The notes under the pieces were generated by a model. That model ran no database searches. It saw nothing but the letters and a program-made list of their open reading frames with translations, and was not told the origin of the DNA. Positions 25,999-34,091 of a stretch of 64,000 nt of DNA are shown here, piece after piece. Both the position numbers and the translations under genes were made by a program. Location: assembly GCF_038069765.1 (NCBI RefSeq), contig NZ_JBBPFS010000003.1:310001-374000 (forward strand), in the 5' to 3' direction. Every line of letters begins with the position of its first letter. The first letter of the stretch is position 1. Source of the stretch: Arthrobacter_B sp038069765. Its GTDB lineage: Bacteria; Actinomycetota; Actinomycetes; Actinomycetales; Micrococcaceae.

Positions 25999-26038
25999 TG
26001 TTATTTCCTTTTTGGTGAGGTGTTGCGGTGGTGAGGGG

Positions 26039-27040
26039 TTAGTGGGTGGAGTTTTTCCGGCGCAGCGCGTCGGCGCCGACGGCGAGGGCAATGACCAGGC
26101 CGATGACTACCTGCTGCCAGAACGAGGAGACGTTCAGCAGGTTCAGGCCGTTGCGGATTACCACGAGGACAAGGGCACCGATCAGGGTGCCGCTGATGCG
26201 CCCGATACCGCCGGCCAGCGACGCACCGCCGATGACGACGGCGGCAATGGCGTCCAGTTCGTAGCCCGAGGCGGCCTGGGGCTGGGCGGAGTCAAGCCGT
26301 CCGGAGAGCAGCAGCCCGGCCAGCGCGGCAAAGAGTCCGGACAGCGCAAAGACGGTGACCAGGACCCGGCGCACCGGGATGCCCGAAAGGCGGGCCGCTT
26401 CGGTGTTGCCGCCCACGGCGTACATGTACCGGCCGATGACGGTGTAGTTCAGGATCAGGGCGGCGGCGATGCCGGCGATGACCAGCACCACAATGGGCAT
26501 CGGGATCGGGCCCAGGTCTCCGCCCAGGAAGGACACTTCGTCGGCGGTGGCGATGGGCCGGCCGTCGGAGAGGACCAGGGTCAGGCCGCGGGCGACGCTG
26601 AGCATGGCCAGGGTGGCGATGAAGGAAGGCAGCCGGCCGTAGGCGACGGCGAAGCCGCTGACCGCTCCGCTGAGGGCGCCGATCAGCAGCCCGCCCAGCA
26701 GTGCCAGCCAGCCGGGCAGGTTCCCCTGCGTGAACATCCAGGCGGACCCCATGGCCGACAACGCGGCAACGGAGCCCACCGACAGGTCGATTCCGGCGGC
26801 AACGATCACGAAGGTCATGCCGAAGGCCAAAACGGCAATCACCGAGGCCTGGATTCCGATGTTCAGGAGGTTCGGGCCGGTAAGGAAGTCCGGCGTGGCG
26901 ATGAAGAGCGCCAGTCCCAGGACCACCAGTCCCACCAGTGCCCCGTTGTCGGCGAGGAACTTCTTTGTCCGTGCCCCGGTGTTTGCCGGTGCCTGCTTGC
27001 GCGCACCCGTCTCCGGTGTCTGCACCGCTGCCTTGTTCAT
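26039..27040 (-). CDS. rbsC: Ribose ABC permease
   Basis: 333 residues, about eight to ten helices. GMTFVIVAAGIDLSVGSVAALSAM and AVVIGGASLAGGIGRISGTLIGALVL are signature stretches of the RbsC/XylH permease family. It overlaps rbsA by ATGA. Confidence 0.93.
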   Translation of the reverse strand: MNKAAVQTPETGARKQAPANTGARTKKFLADNGALVGLVVLGLALFIATPDFLTGPNLLNIGIQASVIAVLAFGMTFVIVAAGIDLSVGSVAALSAMGSAWMFTQGNLPGWLALLGGLLIGALSGAVSGFAVAYGRLPSFIATLAMLSVARGLTLVLSDGRPIATADEVSFLGGDLGPIPMPIVVLVIAGIAAALILNYTVIGRYMYAVGGNTEAARLSGIPVRRVLVTVFALSGLFAALAGLLLSGRLDSAQPQAASGYELDAIAAVVIGGASLAGGIGRISGTLIGALVLVVIRNGLNLLNVSSFWQQVVIGLVIALAVGADALRRKNSTH

Positions 27041-28569
27041 GATCCGTCCTTCATCAGTTGGTCTTCCAGGTCACGCTGTATATCCCGCACCGCCAGTGAC
27101 ATCACGGCGTCCTGGGTGGCGCCGTCGGCGTCGAGCTCACCGGCGATGTGTCCGCCGCTCATCACGAGGATCCGGTCGCTCATGCCCAAAACCTCAGGCA
27201 GTTCGCTGGACACCATGACGACGGCGCCGCCGGCGGCGGTAATGGCATTGATCAGTTCGTAAATTTCCACCTTGGCGCCGACGTCGACGCCGCGGGTCGG
27301 CTCATCCAGCAGCAGCACCGTGGACCCGGCCACGATCCAGCGGGCAAAAACTGCCTTCTGCTGGTTGCCGCCGGAGAGTGATCCGACGGCCTGGTCCAGG
27401 CTGTGCATGCGGATCCGCAGCCGGTCCGCCACCTCCTGTGCGCGCTTTCGCTGGCCGGTGAAGTCCACCACTCCGGCCCGGGCTGTGGCTTTCAGGGTGG
27501 CGTAGCCAATGTTGTCGTTCACTGCCGCCCCGAGCACCAGGCCTTGGACCTTGCGGTCCTCTGGGACATGGCCGAGGCCGGCGCGGATGGCTGCGCCGAT
27601 GTCGGCCTTGGGCAGCTGTTTTCCGCGGACGTGAACGGAACCGGCCGTGTAGGAGTCGGCTCCGGCGATGGCACGGACCACTTCGGTGCGGCCGGCGCCC
27701 ATCAGCCCGGCGAGCGAGACCACTTCGCCGGCGGCAACGGAGAAGGACACGTCATGGATCAGGCCCTTCATGGACAGACCCCGGACCTCGAGCAGCGTTT
27801 CCGCCGGCCCGGCGAATTCCCGGCGGCGCGGGAACTGCTGGTCGATGTCGCGGCCGACCATCAGGCGGACCAGTTCGTCCTCGTGGGTGTCCGCGGGAAC
27901 CTCGGCAATGAACTTGCCGTCGCGCAGCACGGACACCGAATCGCCGATGGCGGCAATCTCGTCCAGGTGGTGGGAAATGAACACCATGCCCACGCCCTTC
28001 CGGCGCAGGTCCTCGACCACGGCAAACAGTGAGGCAATTTCGTGGTTGGTCAGCGCTGCGGTCGGCTCGTCCAGGATCAGCATCCGCGCGTCCAGGCTCA
28101 GCGCCTTGGCAATCTCCACCAGCTGCTGCCGGGCGATGCCCAGTTCCCCCACCGGCTGGTCCAGATCCACGTCCAGTCCGATCAGGTCCAGGGCGGCCTG
28201 CGCCTTTGCCTTCATGGCGCGCCGGTCCACCAGTCCGTACTTCCGCGGCATCCGGCCCAGGCAGATGTTCTCGGCAACGCTCATGGACCCCACCAGGTTC
28301 AGTTCCTGGTGGATGGTGGCAATGCCCAGGGCTTCGGCGGCCTTGGTGTCGGGCAGCGAGACAGGCTTGCCGTCCACGAGGATGCGTCCGCCGTCGGGCT
28401 GGTAGACCCCGGACATCATCTTGATGAGCGTGGACTTACCGGCGCCGTTTTCGCCCAGGAGCACCTGGACCTTGCCCGGGCGCACGTGGACGGTGACGCC
28501 GTCGATCACCGTCACCGGTCCGAAAGACTTGGTGACGCCCTCGAGCGTCAGGATGGGGGTCTCGCTCAT
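27037..28569 (-). CDS. rbsA: Ribose ABC ATP-binding protein (two ABC domains)
   Basis: 510 residues with two fused ABC cassettes. The first has Walker A GENGAGKST, a degenerate signature and Walker B MLILDEPTAALT; the second has a degenerate Walker A (GLMGAGRTE), signature LSGGNQQKAVFARWI and Walker B LLLDEPTRGVDVG. This asymmetry is normal for monosaccharide importers. It overlaps rbsR and rbsC by ATGA on both sides. Confidence 0.94.
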   Translation of the reverse strand: MSETPILTLEGVTKSFGPVTVIDGVTVHVRPGKVQVLLGENGAGKSTLIKMMSGVYQPDGGRILVDGKPVSLPDTKAAEALGIATIHQELNLVGSMSVAENICLGRMPRKYGLVDRRAMKAKAQAALDLIGLDVDLDQPVGELGIARQQLVEIAKALSLDARMLILDEPTAALTNHEIASLFAVVEDLRRKGVGMVFISHHLDEIAAIGDSVSVLRDGKFIAEVPADTHEDELVRLMVGRDIDQQFPRRREFAGPAETLLEVRGLSMKGLIHDVSFSVAAGEVVSLAGLMGAGRTEVVRAIAGADSYTAGSVHVRGKQLPKADIGAAIRAGLGHVPEDRKVQGLVLGAAVNDNIGYATLKATARAGVVDFTGQRKRAQEVADRLRIRMHSLDQAVGSLSGGNQQKAVFARWIVAGSTVLLLDEPTRGVDVGAKVEIYELINAITAAGGAVVMVSSELPEVLGMSDRILVMSGGHIAGELDADGATQDAVMSLAVRDIQRDLEDQLMKDGS

Positions 28570-29579
28570 GCTGGGTTTCCTCCTGGAAGGGACGGGGTGG
28601 AGCCGCGGATGATGAGCCTGCTCGGGAGCACCACGGATTCGGGTGATTCACCGGCAATTTCCGCGATCAGCAGGTCAACGGCCAGCCGTCCCATGGCGTG
28701 GACGTCGTGGGCAATCACCGTCAGCGCCGGGTTGAGCAGCGTGAAGGCTTCAATGTCGTCGTAGGCAACAAACGCAATGTCGGTGCCGATGGCCAGGCCC
28801 CGCTCGTTGCACACGCCGACAGCGCCGATGCTCATCAGGCTGTCGGCGGCCAGCAGGGCCGTGGGCGGCATGGGAAGGTCCAGCAGCCGGCGTGCCCCGG
28901 CCGCACCGCTGGCAGACTGGAAGTCGCCGAGGAAGACGAGGTCGCCGTCGTCGTCGGCCCCGGTTTCGGCGACGGCGGCACGGAACGCCTGCAGCCGCTC
29001 GCGCCCGGTGGAGGTGGACTGCGGGCCGGCGATGTAGCCGATGCGCCGGTGGCCCAGCGCCGTCAGGTGCCGGACGGCGTCGGCGATGCCGCCGGCGTTG
29101 TCGGCCGTGACGCCGGGAACGGGTGCGCCGTCCACCACGCGGTCCACGAACACCGTGGGCACCTCGCCGGCCAGGATGCCCACCAGGCTGCTGGCTTCGC
29201 CCTGCGGTGCGGCGATCAGGCCGTCCACGCGCTGGGAGAGCATGACGTCGAGGTAGCGCTCCTGCTGCTCCTGACTTTCGTTGGCGTTCCCGAAGAGTGT
29301 CAGGTACTGGAATTCGCTGGCGCGCTGCTCAATGGCGTGGGCCAGGTCAGCGAAGAAGGGATTGCGGATATCGGGCAGCAGCAGGCCGATGGTCTGGGTG
29401 CTGGTCTTGCGCAGCGAGCGGGCCTGGGCGTTGGGCCGGAAGCCCAGCTCGGCGGCGGCCTCACGCACAGCCTGGCGGGCGTCCTCGGAGGTGGCGGAGT
29501 GCCCGGACAGCACGCGCGATGCCGTGGCTGCCGAGACGCCGGCTTTCCTCGCCACGTCCTTGATCGTCGTTGACCGCAC
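28566..29579 (-). CDS. rbsR: LacI-family repressor of the rbs operon
   Basis: 337 residues from the GTG preceded by AGGGAG. The N-terminal HTH reads TTIKDVARKAGVSAATASRVLSGHSATSEDARQAVREAAAELGFRPNAQARSL, and a ribose-binding-like effector domain follows. It heads the operon it should regulate. A double palindrome lies 20 bp before its start codon, over the probable transcription start. The open frame continues 16 codons into the operator, which argues against a longer protein. Confidence 0.92.
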   Translation of the reverse strand: MRSTTIKDVARKAGVSAATASRVLSGHSATSEDARQAVREAAAELGFRPNAQARSLRKTSTQTIGLLLPDIRNPFFADLAHAIEQRASEFQYLTLFGNANESQEQQERYLDVMLSQRVDGLIAAPQGEASSLVGILAGEVPTVFVDRVVDGAPVPGVTADNAGGIADAVRHLTALGHRRIGYIAGPQSTSTGRERLQAFRAAVAETGADDDGDLVFLGDFQSASGAAGARRLLDLPMPPTALLAADSLMSIGAVGVCNERGLAIGTDIAFVAYDDIEAFTLLNPALTVIAHDVHAMGRLAVDLLIAEIAGESPESVVLPSRLIIRGSTPSLPGGNPA

Positions 29580-29598
29580 TCTGCTCCCTACACCGTTG

Positions 29599-29626
29599 TG
29601 GAATCGATTCCATGGAATCGATTCCA
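29599..29626. promoter_or_regulatory. Tandem LacI-type operator of the rbs operon
   Basis: Two identical, directly adjacent 14-bp palindromes TGGAATCGATTCCA. Each is perfect and matches the central-CG LacI operator type. They lie immediately downstream of the predicted -10 element, so bound RbsR would block initiation. Confidence 0.85.
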
Positions 29627-29656
29627 AGTATGGGGCAGATCATGCTGTGGCGTCAA
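29627..29656 (-). promoter_or_regulatory. Predicted rbs operon promoter
   Basis: On the minus strand, TTGACG and CATACT are separated by 18 bp directly upstream of the operator pair. Confidence 0.6.
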
Positions 29657-29680
29657 ACACGGCGCAGTGAGCCGCGTTAC

Positions 29681-29770
29681 GGGAAGGTGCGTCAGGTGCT
29701 GCCGGAGGGGTCCGGGAAGGTGCGGCAGGTGCTTCCAGAGGCGTCCGGGAAGGTGCTGCCAGGGGCGTCA
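29681..29770 (+). repeat. Imperfect 33-bp tandem repeat
   Basis: Two near-identical 33-bp copies (29681-29713 and 29714-29746, each beginning GGGAAGGTGCG and ending GTCC) are followed by a partial, more diverged third. The unit is a multiple of three, and the minus strand would read an 11-residue APSRTP-type repeat, but no credible gene frame encloses it. Confidence 0.75.
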
Positions 29771-29803
29771 GGGCAGGGGCCGCAGGGGCGGCGCGGCAGA
29801 GGG

Positions 29804-30061
29804 CTAAACGGGAACGACGTCCCAGTCCGGGGCGCCGTCCCACCGGATGTAGAGATCCTTCGGCAGGGACGCTCCCCCGCCGTGATACATGTGGAACTCC
29901 ACGGCCTCGCCCTCGGCGAGGTTCATCCCGGCGGGCAGGTTCTTGGTGTTCACGCCCACCCGTGACCCGTCAACCACCACATTCACGAGATCGTGTCCGC
30001 TAATGTTGCGGAGCACGTAGGTGTCCTTGGACGGGTTTTCCAGTCTCAGGGCATTGCTCAT
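29804..30061 (-). CDS. Hypothetical 85-residue protein
   Basis: A small acidic protein beginning MSNALRLENPSKDTYVLRNISGHDLVNVVVDGSRVG and ending WDGAPDWDVVPV. GGGAG with 7-nt spacing supports the ATG chosen. The alternating hydrophobic pattern suggests an all-beta fold; no family is recognised. A monocistronic gene between the rbs promoter and the prophage edge. Confidence 0.55.
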   Translation of the reverse strand: MSNALRLENPSKDTYVLRNISGHDLVNVVVDGSRVGVNTKNLPAGMNLAEGEAVEFHMYHGGGASLPKDLYIRWDGAPDWDVVPV

Positions 30062-30277
30062 GGCCACTCCCGGCGCAGATTAGGCTTGGAAACTTGGGCT
30101 TGGACTCCGCGCTGCAGCCGCGTTTTGAGCTGGAGCTGCAGGCACCGCCTGTCCTCCTCATGCTACTGACGGGCGCCCGCACGCCGGAACCCGCTGCGGG
30201 CTGGGACCGCCCTCCCGCACGGAAAATAAAACCGCCCAAGGGGCCATCCCGGCGGCTGCATCCGACGAATAGGAATC

Positions 30278-30559
30278 ATGATCGAGCAGAGCTATCACCG
30301 GCAGTCGGACCACCCGCTCCGGGAGTTCTCCGGCACCTACGGCGGCTTCTATCTGCTGCCCGGGGAAGCATGGGGTGTTTCGGTAGCCGAGGACGGAACG
30401 CCGCACGCCCGCTGCTGTTCCTGCAGCTGGGAGTATGACGCCGCGACGGAGGACGAAGCTGTCCGCCTGGTTTCCTCGCACCTGCGGGTGGCGCATCCGG
30501 ACGAGTCCGGCGTGGTAAATCCGGAGGACAGGACGGCGGACAGAACACCCGGGCCGTAA
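30278..30559 (+). CDS. Hypothetical protein with a zinc-finger-like CxC-H-H pattern
   Basis: 93 residues. The central HARCCSCSWEYDAATEDEAVRLVSSHLRVAHP spaces two cysteines and two histidines as in a small C2H2-like finger. AGGA stands 4 nt before the ATG. It lies just outside the attachment site and is probably a host gene. The opposite-strand frame over the same DNA is unconvincing. Confidence 0.5.
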   Translation: MIEQSYHRQSDHPLREFSGTYGGFYLLPGEAWGVSVAEDGTPHARCCSCSWEYDAATEDEAVRLVSSHLRVAHPDESGVVNPEDRTADRTPGP

Positions 30560-30570
30560 GAAAACCGCAG

Positions 30571-30609
30571 TACCCCAGGTCGGACTCGAACCGACAACAC
30601 ATGGTTAGG
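30571..30609 (-). other. attL: 3' half of a tRNA gene, probably tRNA-Arg(CCU)
   Basis: Read on the minus strand this is the 3' part of a tRNA: anticodon-loop CCTAA, stem strand CCATG, variable TGTT, T arm GTCGG-TTCGAGT-CCGAC, acceptor CTGGGGT and discriminator A, with no encoded CCA. Upstream of CCTAA the sequence no longer pairs as a tRNA, so the break is in the anticodon loop, a usual integrase crossover site. The loop sequence fits tRNA-Arg with anticodon CCU. An intact copy is expected at the right end. Confidence 0.7.
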
Positions 30610-30686
30610 CAGTCAGCGTCCCGGGCCTGTCCCGGAGCTATCCCATCTATATAGGCATCACCTGCGGCAACAGCCGAAGCGGCCCG

Positions 30687-31988
30687 CTATTGTCCCGACC
30701 CGGTCCCGGCGTTTTCGTCCCGTAAGTGTCCCTTTTCCGGAGTAAGCGTCCCGTAAGCGTCCCCCTGCAGGGCCGCGAACTGTTCAAGGATTCGGGTGGT
30801 GTCCGGCGTGGCCCTGTTCCTCTCTATATAGTGCTTGCGCGTGACGGCGTCGGAAGAGTGCCCGAGCTGGCGCGAAGCAACCACAGAACCGGCCTCGCGT
30901 TCGATCAGCGTGGCCACAGCCTTCCGGAAGCTGCTCGGCTTCACCCATTCGAATTCGTCACCTCGGGCCTCCCGCCATTGACGACGGAAGTTCCCCGGGT
31001 CCAGCACTGTCCCGGCCTGCGACGGGAAGATAAGCCCCAGCGGGTTTGAGTCCGGCGCTTCGGCAAGCTTCCGTGCTGCAAGCATCTTCACGGCGAAGGC
31101 CGGCAGGCCGAGGATCCTCTCGCCGTGCTGGGTCTTTGTGTACGCCTGGCGGTGCAGCCCCTCGCTGCTCGTGCGCTTGACCGTTCCGGTGATCTCGACA
31201 GTTGGCGGGGTTGAGTCAAAGGCGACGTCCTCCCATCGCAGGCCGAGCAGCTCCCCCGGTCGAAGGCCCGTCGCAACAAAGAGGTCGACCTTATCTATGA
31301 GGTCCTTGGATTTGCGCGGGCCCATCACCCCAGAGTCTTGCCAGGTCAGGATGTTCTGGCGGAGCCGACTGTATTCCTCCACGGTTAGGGCGCGGATCTG
31401 AGTCCTTGGCACGGCTGCACGCCGAGACTCCCGCACCGGGTTGAAGTCCATCGCGTCATGCCGCACGGCCAAGGCGAACATCAACGCAAGGACAGTCCGG
31501 GACATGTTCGCTGCCGTCGGCCCGCCGCGCTTGACCTTCATTTGGCGCCCATTCTTGGCGGTGATGGTTTCCGTTCGCTGCTGGGATACTTCTGCGATGA
31601 ACCGTTCGACTCTCCCGGTGGTCACTTCGCGGAGCCGGTTCTCGCCCAACCGTGGCAGGATATGGCCGTCCAGCAGCCCGCGGTAATTGTCCTTCGTTCC
31701 GGGCGACTCGGTCACGCCGGCAAACCAATGTTCCGCCAGGGCGGCAACCCGGGTGTCACTCGTTATGTCTTCGCCGCCGAAGCGGTTTCGTTGGGACATC
31801 TTCTCGATGAGTGCGTTGATGGCCCGCCGCTCAGTGCGCTCCCTGGCTTTGACCCGGCGCGTGACTCCATCGCGGTCCCGGAAGCGGGCCAACGCCTCCC
31901 ACAATCCTGGGTGCTCCCGTGACTTGGGTATAAGGCACGACGTCGTGATGTTGCCGTGCCCGCCAATCGGCAGTTCGGGACGCCCCAT
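30687..31988 (-). CDS. int: Phage tyrosine recombinase (integrase)
   Basis: 433 residues. A core-binding domain (about 80-190) precedes the catalytic domain. Catalytic positions are R243 (ATGLRPGE), K285 (YTKTQ), R355 (SSFRKAVATLIE), H377 (QLGHSS) and nucleophile Y387 (RKHYIER). The first histidine of the usual HxxR motif is Ser here (S352). The C-terminal end lies 75 bp from the tRNA remnant. AGGAG precedes the ATG, directly after the ImmA-like gene. Confidence 0.93.
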   Translation of the reverse strand: MGRPELPIGGHGNITTSCLIPKSREHPGLWEALARFRDRDGVTRRVKARERTERRAINALIEKMSQRNRFGGEDITSDTRVAALAEHWFAGVTESPGTKDNYRGLLDGHILPRLGENRLREVTTGRVERFIAEVSQQRTETITAKNGRQMKVKRGGPTAANMSRTVLALMFALAVRHDAMDFNPVRESRRAAVPRTQIRALTVEEYSRLRQNILTWQDSGVMGPRKSKDLIDKVDLFVATGLRPGELLGLRWEDVAFDSTPPTVEITGTVKRTSSEGLHRQAYTKTQHGERILGLPAFAVKMLAARKLAEAPDSNPLGLIFPSQAGTVLDPGNFRRQWREARGDEFEWVKPSSFRKAVATLIEREAGSVVASRQLGHSSDAVTRKHYIERNRATPDTTRILEQFAALQGDAYGTLTPEKGHLRDENAGTGSGQ

Positions 31989-31997
31989 GAATTTCTC

Positions 31998-32408
31998 CTA
32001 ACAGGATTTGATAGTGCTCATTACTTCCATGAGTTGTTCGAATATCCGGTCATCCATTGAGCCGAGATATGTCTCGACGTCGGCCGGCATCACCTCCAGG
32101 ATGGCTGCGATACCGATGTGGGTGTCCGCACCGAATGCTGCCTCGAGGAAGGCAGGAGTGTCGATGAGTTGATGGGCTGCCCAGATCGAGGCCTGCTGCT
32201 CCATGCTGGGCGAGGTACCGACATGCCGGTAGAAGGCATGCCCGAGTTCGTGGGCGAATACGTGTTTGTACTGGATGGGGGCAAGCCCTGGAACGAGAGT
32301 GATGGAGTGGTCACGCCAGTCGTAGGCGCCCCACCATCCGGCGGGCACCGGGCCCTGTCGGACACTGACCCCCAAGTCAGCTGCGATTTTGTCTAGCTTC
32401 ATGGGCAT
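31998..32408 (-). CDS. ImmA/IrrE-family metallo-endopeptidase
   Basis: 136 residues with the zinc motif in HVFAHELGHAFYRHVG and a downstream acidic helix region typical of the family. ImmA-type proteases cleave the phage repressor on induction. It lies between the repressor-like genes and int on the same strand, where such a derepressor is expected. Confidence 0.85.
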   Translation of the reverse strand: MPMKLDKIAADLGVSVRQGPVPAGWWGAYDWRDHSITLVPGLAPIQYKHVFAHELGHAFYRHVGTSPSMEQQASIWAAHQLIDTPAFLEAAFGADTHIGIAAILEVMPADVETYLGSMDDRIFEQLMEVMSTIKSC

Positions 32409-32465
32409 TAACCGTAGGTGATGGCGGTGACACTTCCGCGCTGCTGCCGCGAAGGCGCTGCAGTG

Positions 32466-32894
32466 TTACTGCGTGGCAGCGGACTTGGCCGGCGCTTTAG
32501 CGCCGGTGCCCCAGTCGCCGCCGTCGCCACCGCGGTAAGCGTTGAGCAGGGTCTGGCTCATGGTCATGAGTGTCTCTTGGGCTTCTGTCGGGAGCTTCTG
32601 GGCGCCGGGTATTGGGAGGTAGTCGGGCTCCTCCGCGGTTCCGATGTCGAGACCGAGAGACCGAGCGTAGGCATGCAGCACCTCACGGGCCGGCACCTTC
32701 AACCCCTTGGCCAAGCCCTGAATCGTGTCCACATCCGGGAATCCCCTCAGCTCGCCCTGCAGGATCTTCCAAATCGCGTTGCCAGTGGGCCGGCCACCGC
32801 AGTCACGGGAGAGCGCTTCGTTCGAGCGGTCGCCCTTGCGGTCGAGGATGAGGTTCTGGATGCCGCCGGGCTGGCGGAGGTTAGATTCGGTCAC
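32466..32894 (-). CDS. Phage HTH protein, probable lysogeny regulator
   Basis: 142 residues. NEALSRDCGGRPTGNAIWKILQGELRGFPDVDTIQGLAKGLKVPAREVLHAYARSLGL fits an XRE-type HTH with the usual closing helix. The C-terminal region is flexible, ending in an Ala/Gly-rich tail. GTG start with AGGA upstream, 8 bp after the preceding HTH gene. It could be a repressor substrate of the ImmA-like protease. Confidence 0.65.
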   Translation of the reverse strand: MTESNLRQPGGIQNLILDRKGDRSNEALSRDCGGRPTGNAIWKILQGELRGFPDVDTIQGLAKGLKVPAREVLHAYARSLGLDIGTAEEPDYLPIPGAQKLPTEAQETLMTMSQTLLNAYRGGDGGDWGTGAKAPAKSAATQ

Positions 32895-32902
32895 TGGTTT
32901 TC

Positions 32903-33358
32903 CTATTCGTAGGGCAGGTCATCGGGGCCGATGTGTCGGTCGCCCTTATGGGCCGCGAGCTCGTGCATGTCCTGCGTGAGGTCCGTGGACTCCGCCGCCG
33001 GTGAGGCCGCGAGTTCACGGAACACTGCGAGCAGGACACGCTTGTCTCTGTCTGAGAGCTCGCCGTTATTGCGAACGGCCGCCGGCACGTCTCCGTCCTG
33101 GTATCCCTCGAGGTCGATCCCCATGCTGGCCAGAGCTGCTCTTGCAACAGTGGTCTCGGTCTGCTTCAAGACCAGCGCCAGGCCCTTGATGTGCGAGGGC
33201 TTGAAGGTTAGCACTGGCTGGTTCTTGAGGCGGGACCAGTTGGATTTCCCGAGGTCTAGTTCCATGGATTGAGCGCGTGCAGCGAGGTCCCGATCCGACC
33301 AGCCGTTATCGCGCTGGACCTTCTCGATGAGTTGGCCGAGTGGGTGCTTACTGTTCAC
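32903..33358 (-). CDS. Phage HTH protein, probable repressor
   Basis: 151 residues from a GTG with AAGGA 7 nt upstream. The N-terminal part, HPLGQLIEKVQRDNGWSDRDLAARAQSMELDLGKSNWSRLKNQPVLTFKPSHIKGLALVLKQTETTVARAALASMGID, is an XRE-type DNA-binding domain; the C-terminal half is acidic. It is the first leftward gene from the control region, the classic position of the immunity repressor. Confidence 0.65.
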   Translation of the reverse strand: MNSKHPLGQLIEKVQRDNGWSDRDLAARAQSMELDLGKSNWSRLKNQPVLTFKPSHIKGLALVLKQTETTVARAALASMGIDLEGYQDGDVPAAVRNNGELSDRDKRVLLAVFRELAASPAAESTDLTQDMHELAAHKGDRHIGPDDLPYE

Positions 33359-33398
33359 GGGGCAATCCTTGACTGACCTCGGCCCCCGCGCAACAAGG

Positions 33399-33553
33399 GT
33401 GGGCACCGAGTATCTAGGTGGTGTGGGCACCTACAACTTTACAAAAATGTGGACACTCGTCCTACTGCCGCGCCAATTAAAGGAACAGGTGTCGAAAGTT
33501 CCTACTGGACTTTGGGCACCACATGGTGCATGATCTTACTTATTAGTGGACAC
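33399..33553. promoter_or_regulatory. Divergent control region with repeated GTGGRCAC operator boxes
   Basis: Direct copies of GTGGGCACC or GTGGACAC start at 33399, 33423, 33449 and 33546. A TGGGCACC copy is at 33513, and GGTGTC in reverse is at 33488. The 33513 copy forms an inverted repeat GCACC-N4-GGTGC. They fill the space between the leftward repressor gene and the rightward Cro-like gene, as in a lysis-lysogeny switch. Which protein binds is unknown. Confidence 0.65.
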
Positions 33554-33573
33554 AGAGACCAGGAAGGCGTAAA

Positions 33574-33885
33574 GTGAGACTTGTACAAACAGCCCCGAGT
33601 ATCGGAGATATGTGGATGGAACTCATCGATTCCAAGAAGTTGCGGAAGCTCATGGTTATTCAGGATGTCTCCCAGCGAGAGCTGGCCATAGCAGCCGGAT
33701 ACAAGACCCACAGCTACCTTGGCCGACTGCTCCGCGGTGACGTCAAGACGCTGAACACAGATCCCGCGCTCCGAATCGCCCACTACCTGGGCGTACCGAG
33801 CGACGATCTTTTTTTGACCAAGATGTCCACGGATCATGGGTCAGCCGTCCATAAAAAAGTATCCAGGCAGAGGATCGCAGCGTGA
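33574..33885 (+). CDS. Cro-like HTH protein
   Basis: 103 residues; the core WMELIDSKKLRKLMVIQDVSQRELAIAAGYKTHSYLGRLLRGDVKTLNTDPALRIAHYLGVPSDDLF is a clear XRE/Cro helix-turn-helix. GTG start with AGGAAGG upstream. First gene of the rightward early operon, divergent from the repressor genes, so a Cro role is likely. Confidence 0.75.
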   Translation: MRLVQTAPSIGDMWMELIDSKKLRKLMVIQDVSQRELAIAAGYKTHSYLGRLLRGDVKTLNTDPALRIAHYLGVPSDDLFLTKMSTDHGSAVHKKVSRQRIAA

Positions 33886-34091
33886 GCGGCTGCGAGTCGA
33901 TCACCCAACGGATTCGCAACCTCATCGAAGACGGGAAGACTGCCGGGGCTGCCAGCTGGGATGACTTGCACAACGAGCTCTCAAACCTCGAAGTGGCCGC
34001 GCAGCTGCCGCTGACGGAGCCGGACCCCTGGTTCAACATGACCCCCGAACAAATCGCCGAGTACAAGGCGCAGGAGAGGAGCGCAGCATGA
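33882..34091 (+). CDS. Small early phage protein
   Basis: 69 residues, acidic, no recognised domain (SITQRIRNLIEDGKTAGAASWDDLHNELSNLEVAAQLPL). GTGA overlap with the Cro-like gene and ATGA overlap with the next gene show it belongs to the early operon. Confidence 0.65.
   Translation: MSGCESITQRIRNLIEDGKTAGAASWDDLHNELSNLEVAAQLPLTEPDPWFNMTPEQIAEYKAQERSAA

Noticed and set aside
25448..27262. 604-residue plus-strand frame across rbsB and rbsC
   Set aside because: It crosses two well-supported genes on the other strand and has no motif.
29640..29843. 67-residue minus-strand ORF over the 33-bp repeat
   Set aside because: Consists mainly of the Ala/Pro repeat, has no RBS and overlaps the rbs promoter side.
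30094..30496. Alternative frames (114 residues plus, 112 residues minus) over the host gene before attL
   Set aside because: They lack RBS and protein-like composition; the 30278 frame has a Cys/His pattern and an RBS.
30571..30660. Complete tRNA gene at the prophage edge
   Set aside because: The 3' half folds, but the sequence beyond the anticodon loop does not form the anticodon, D or acceptor 5' strands.
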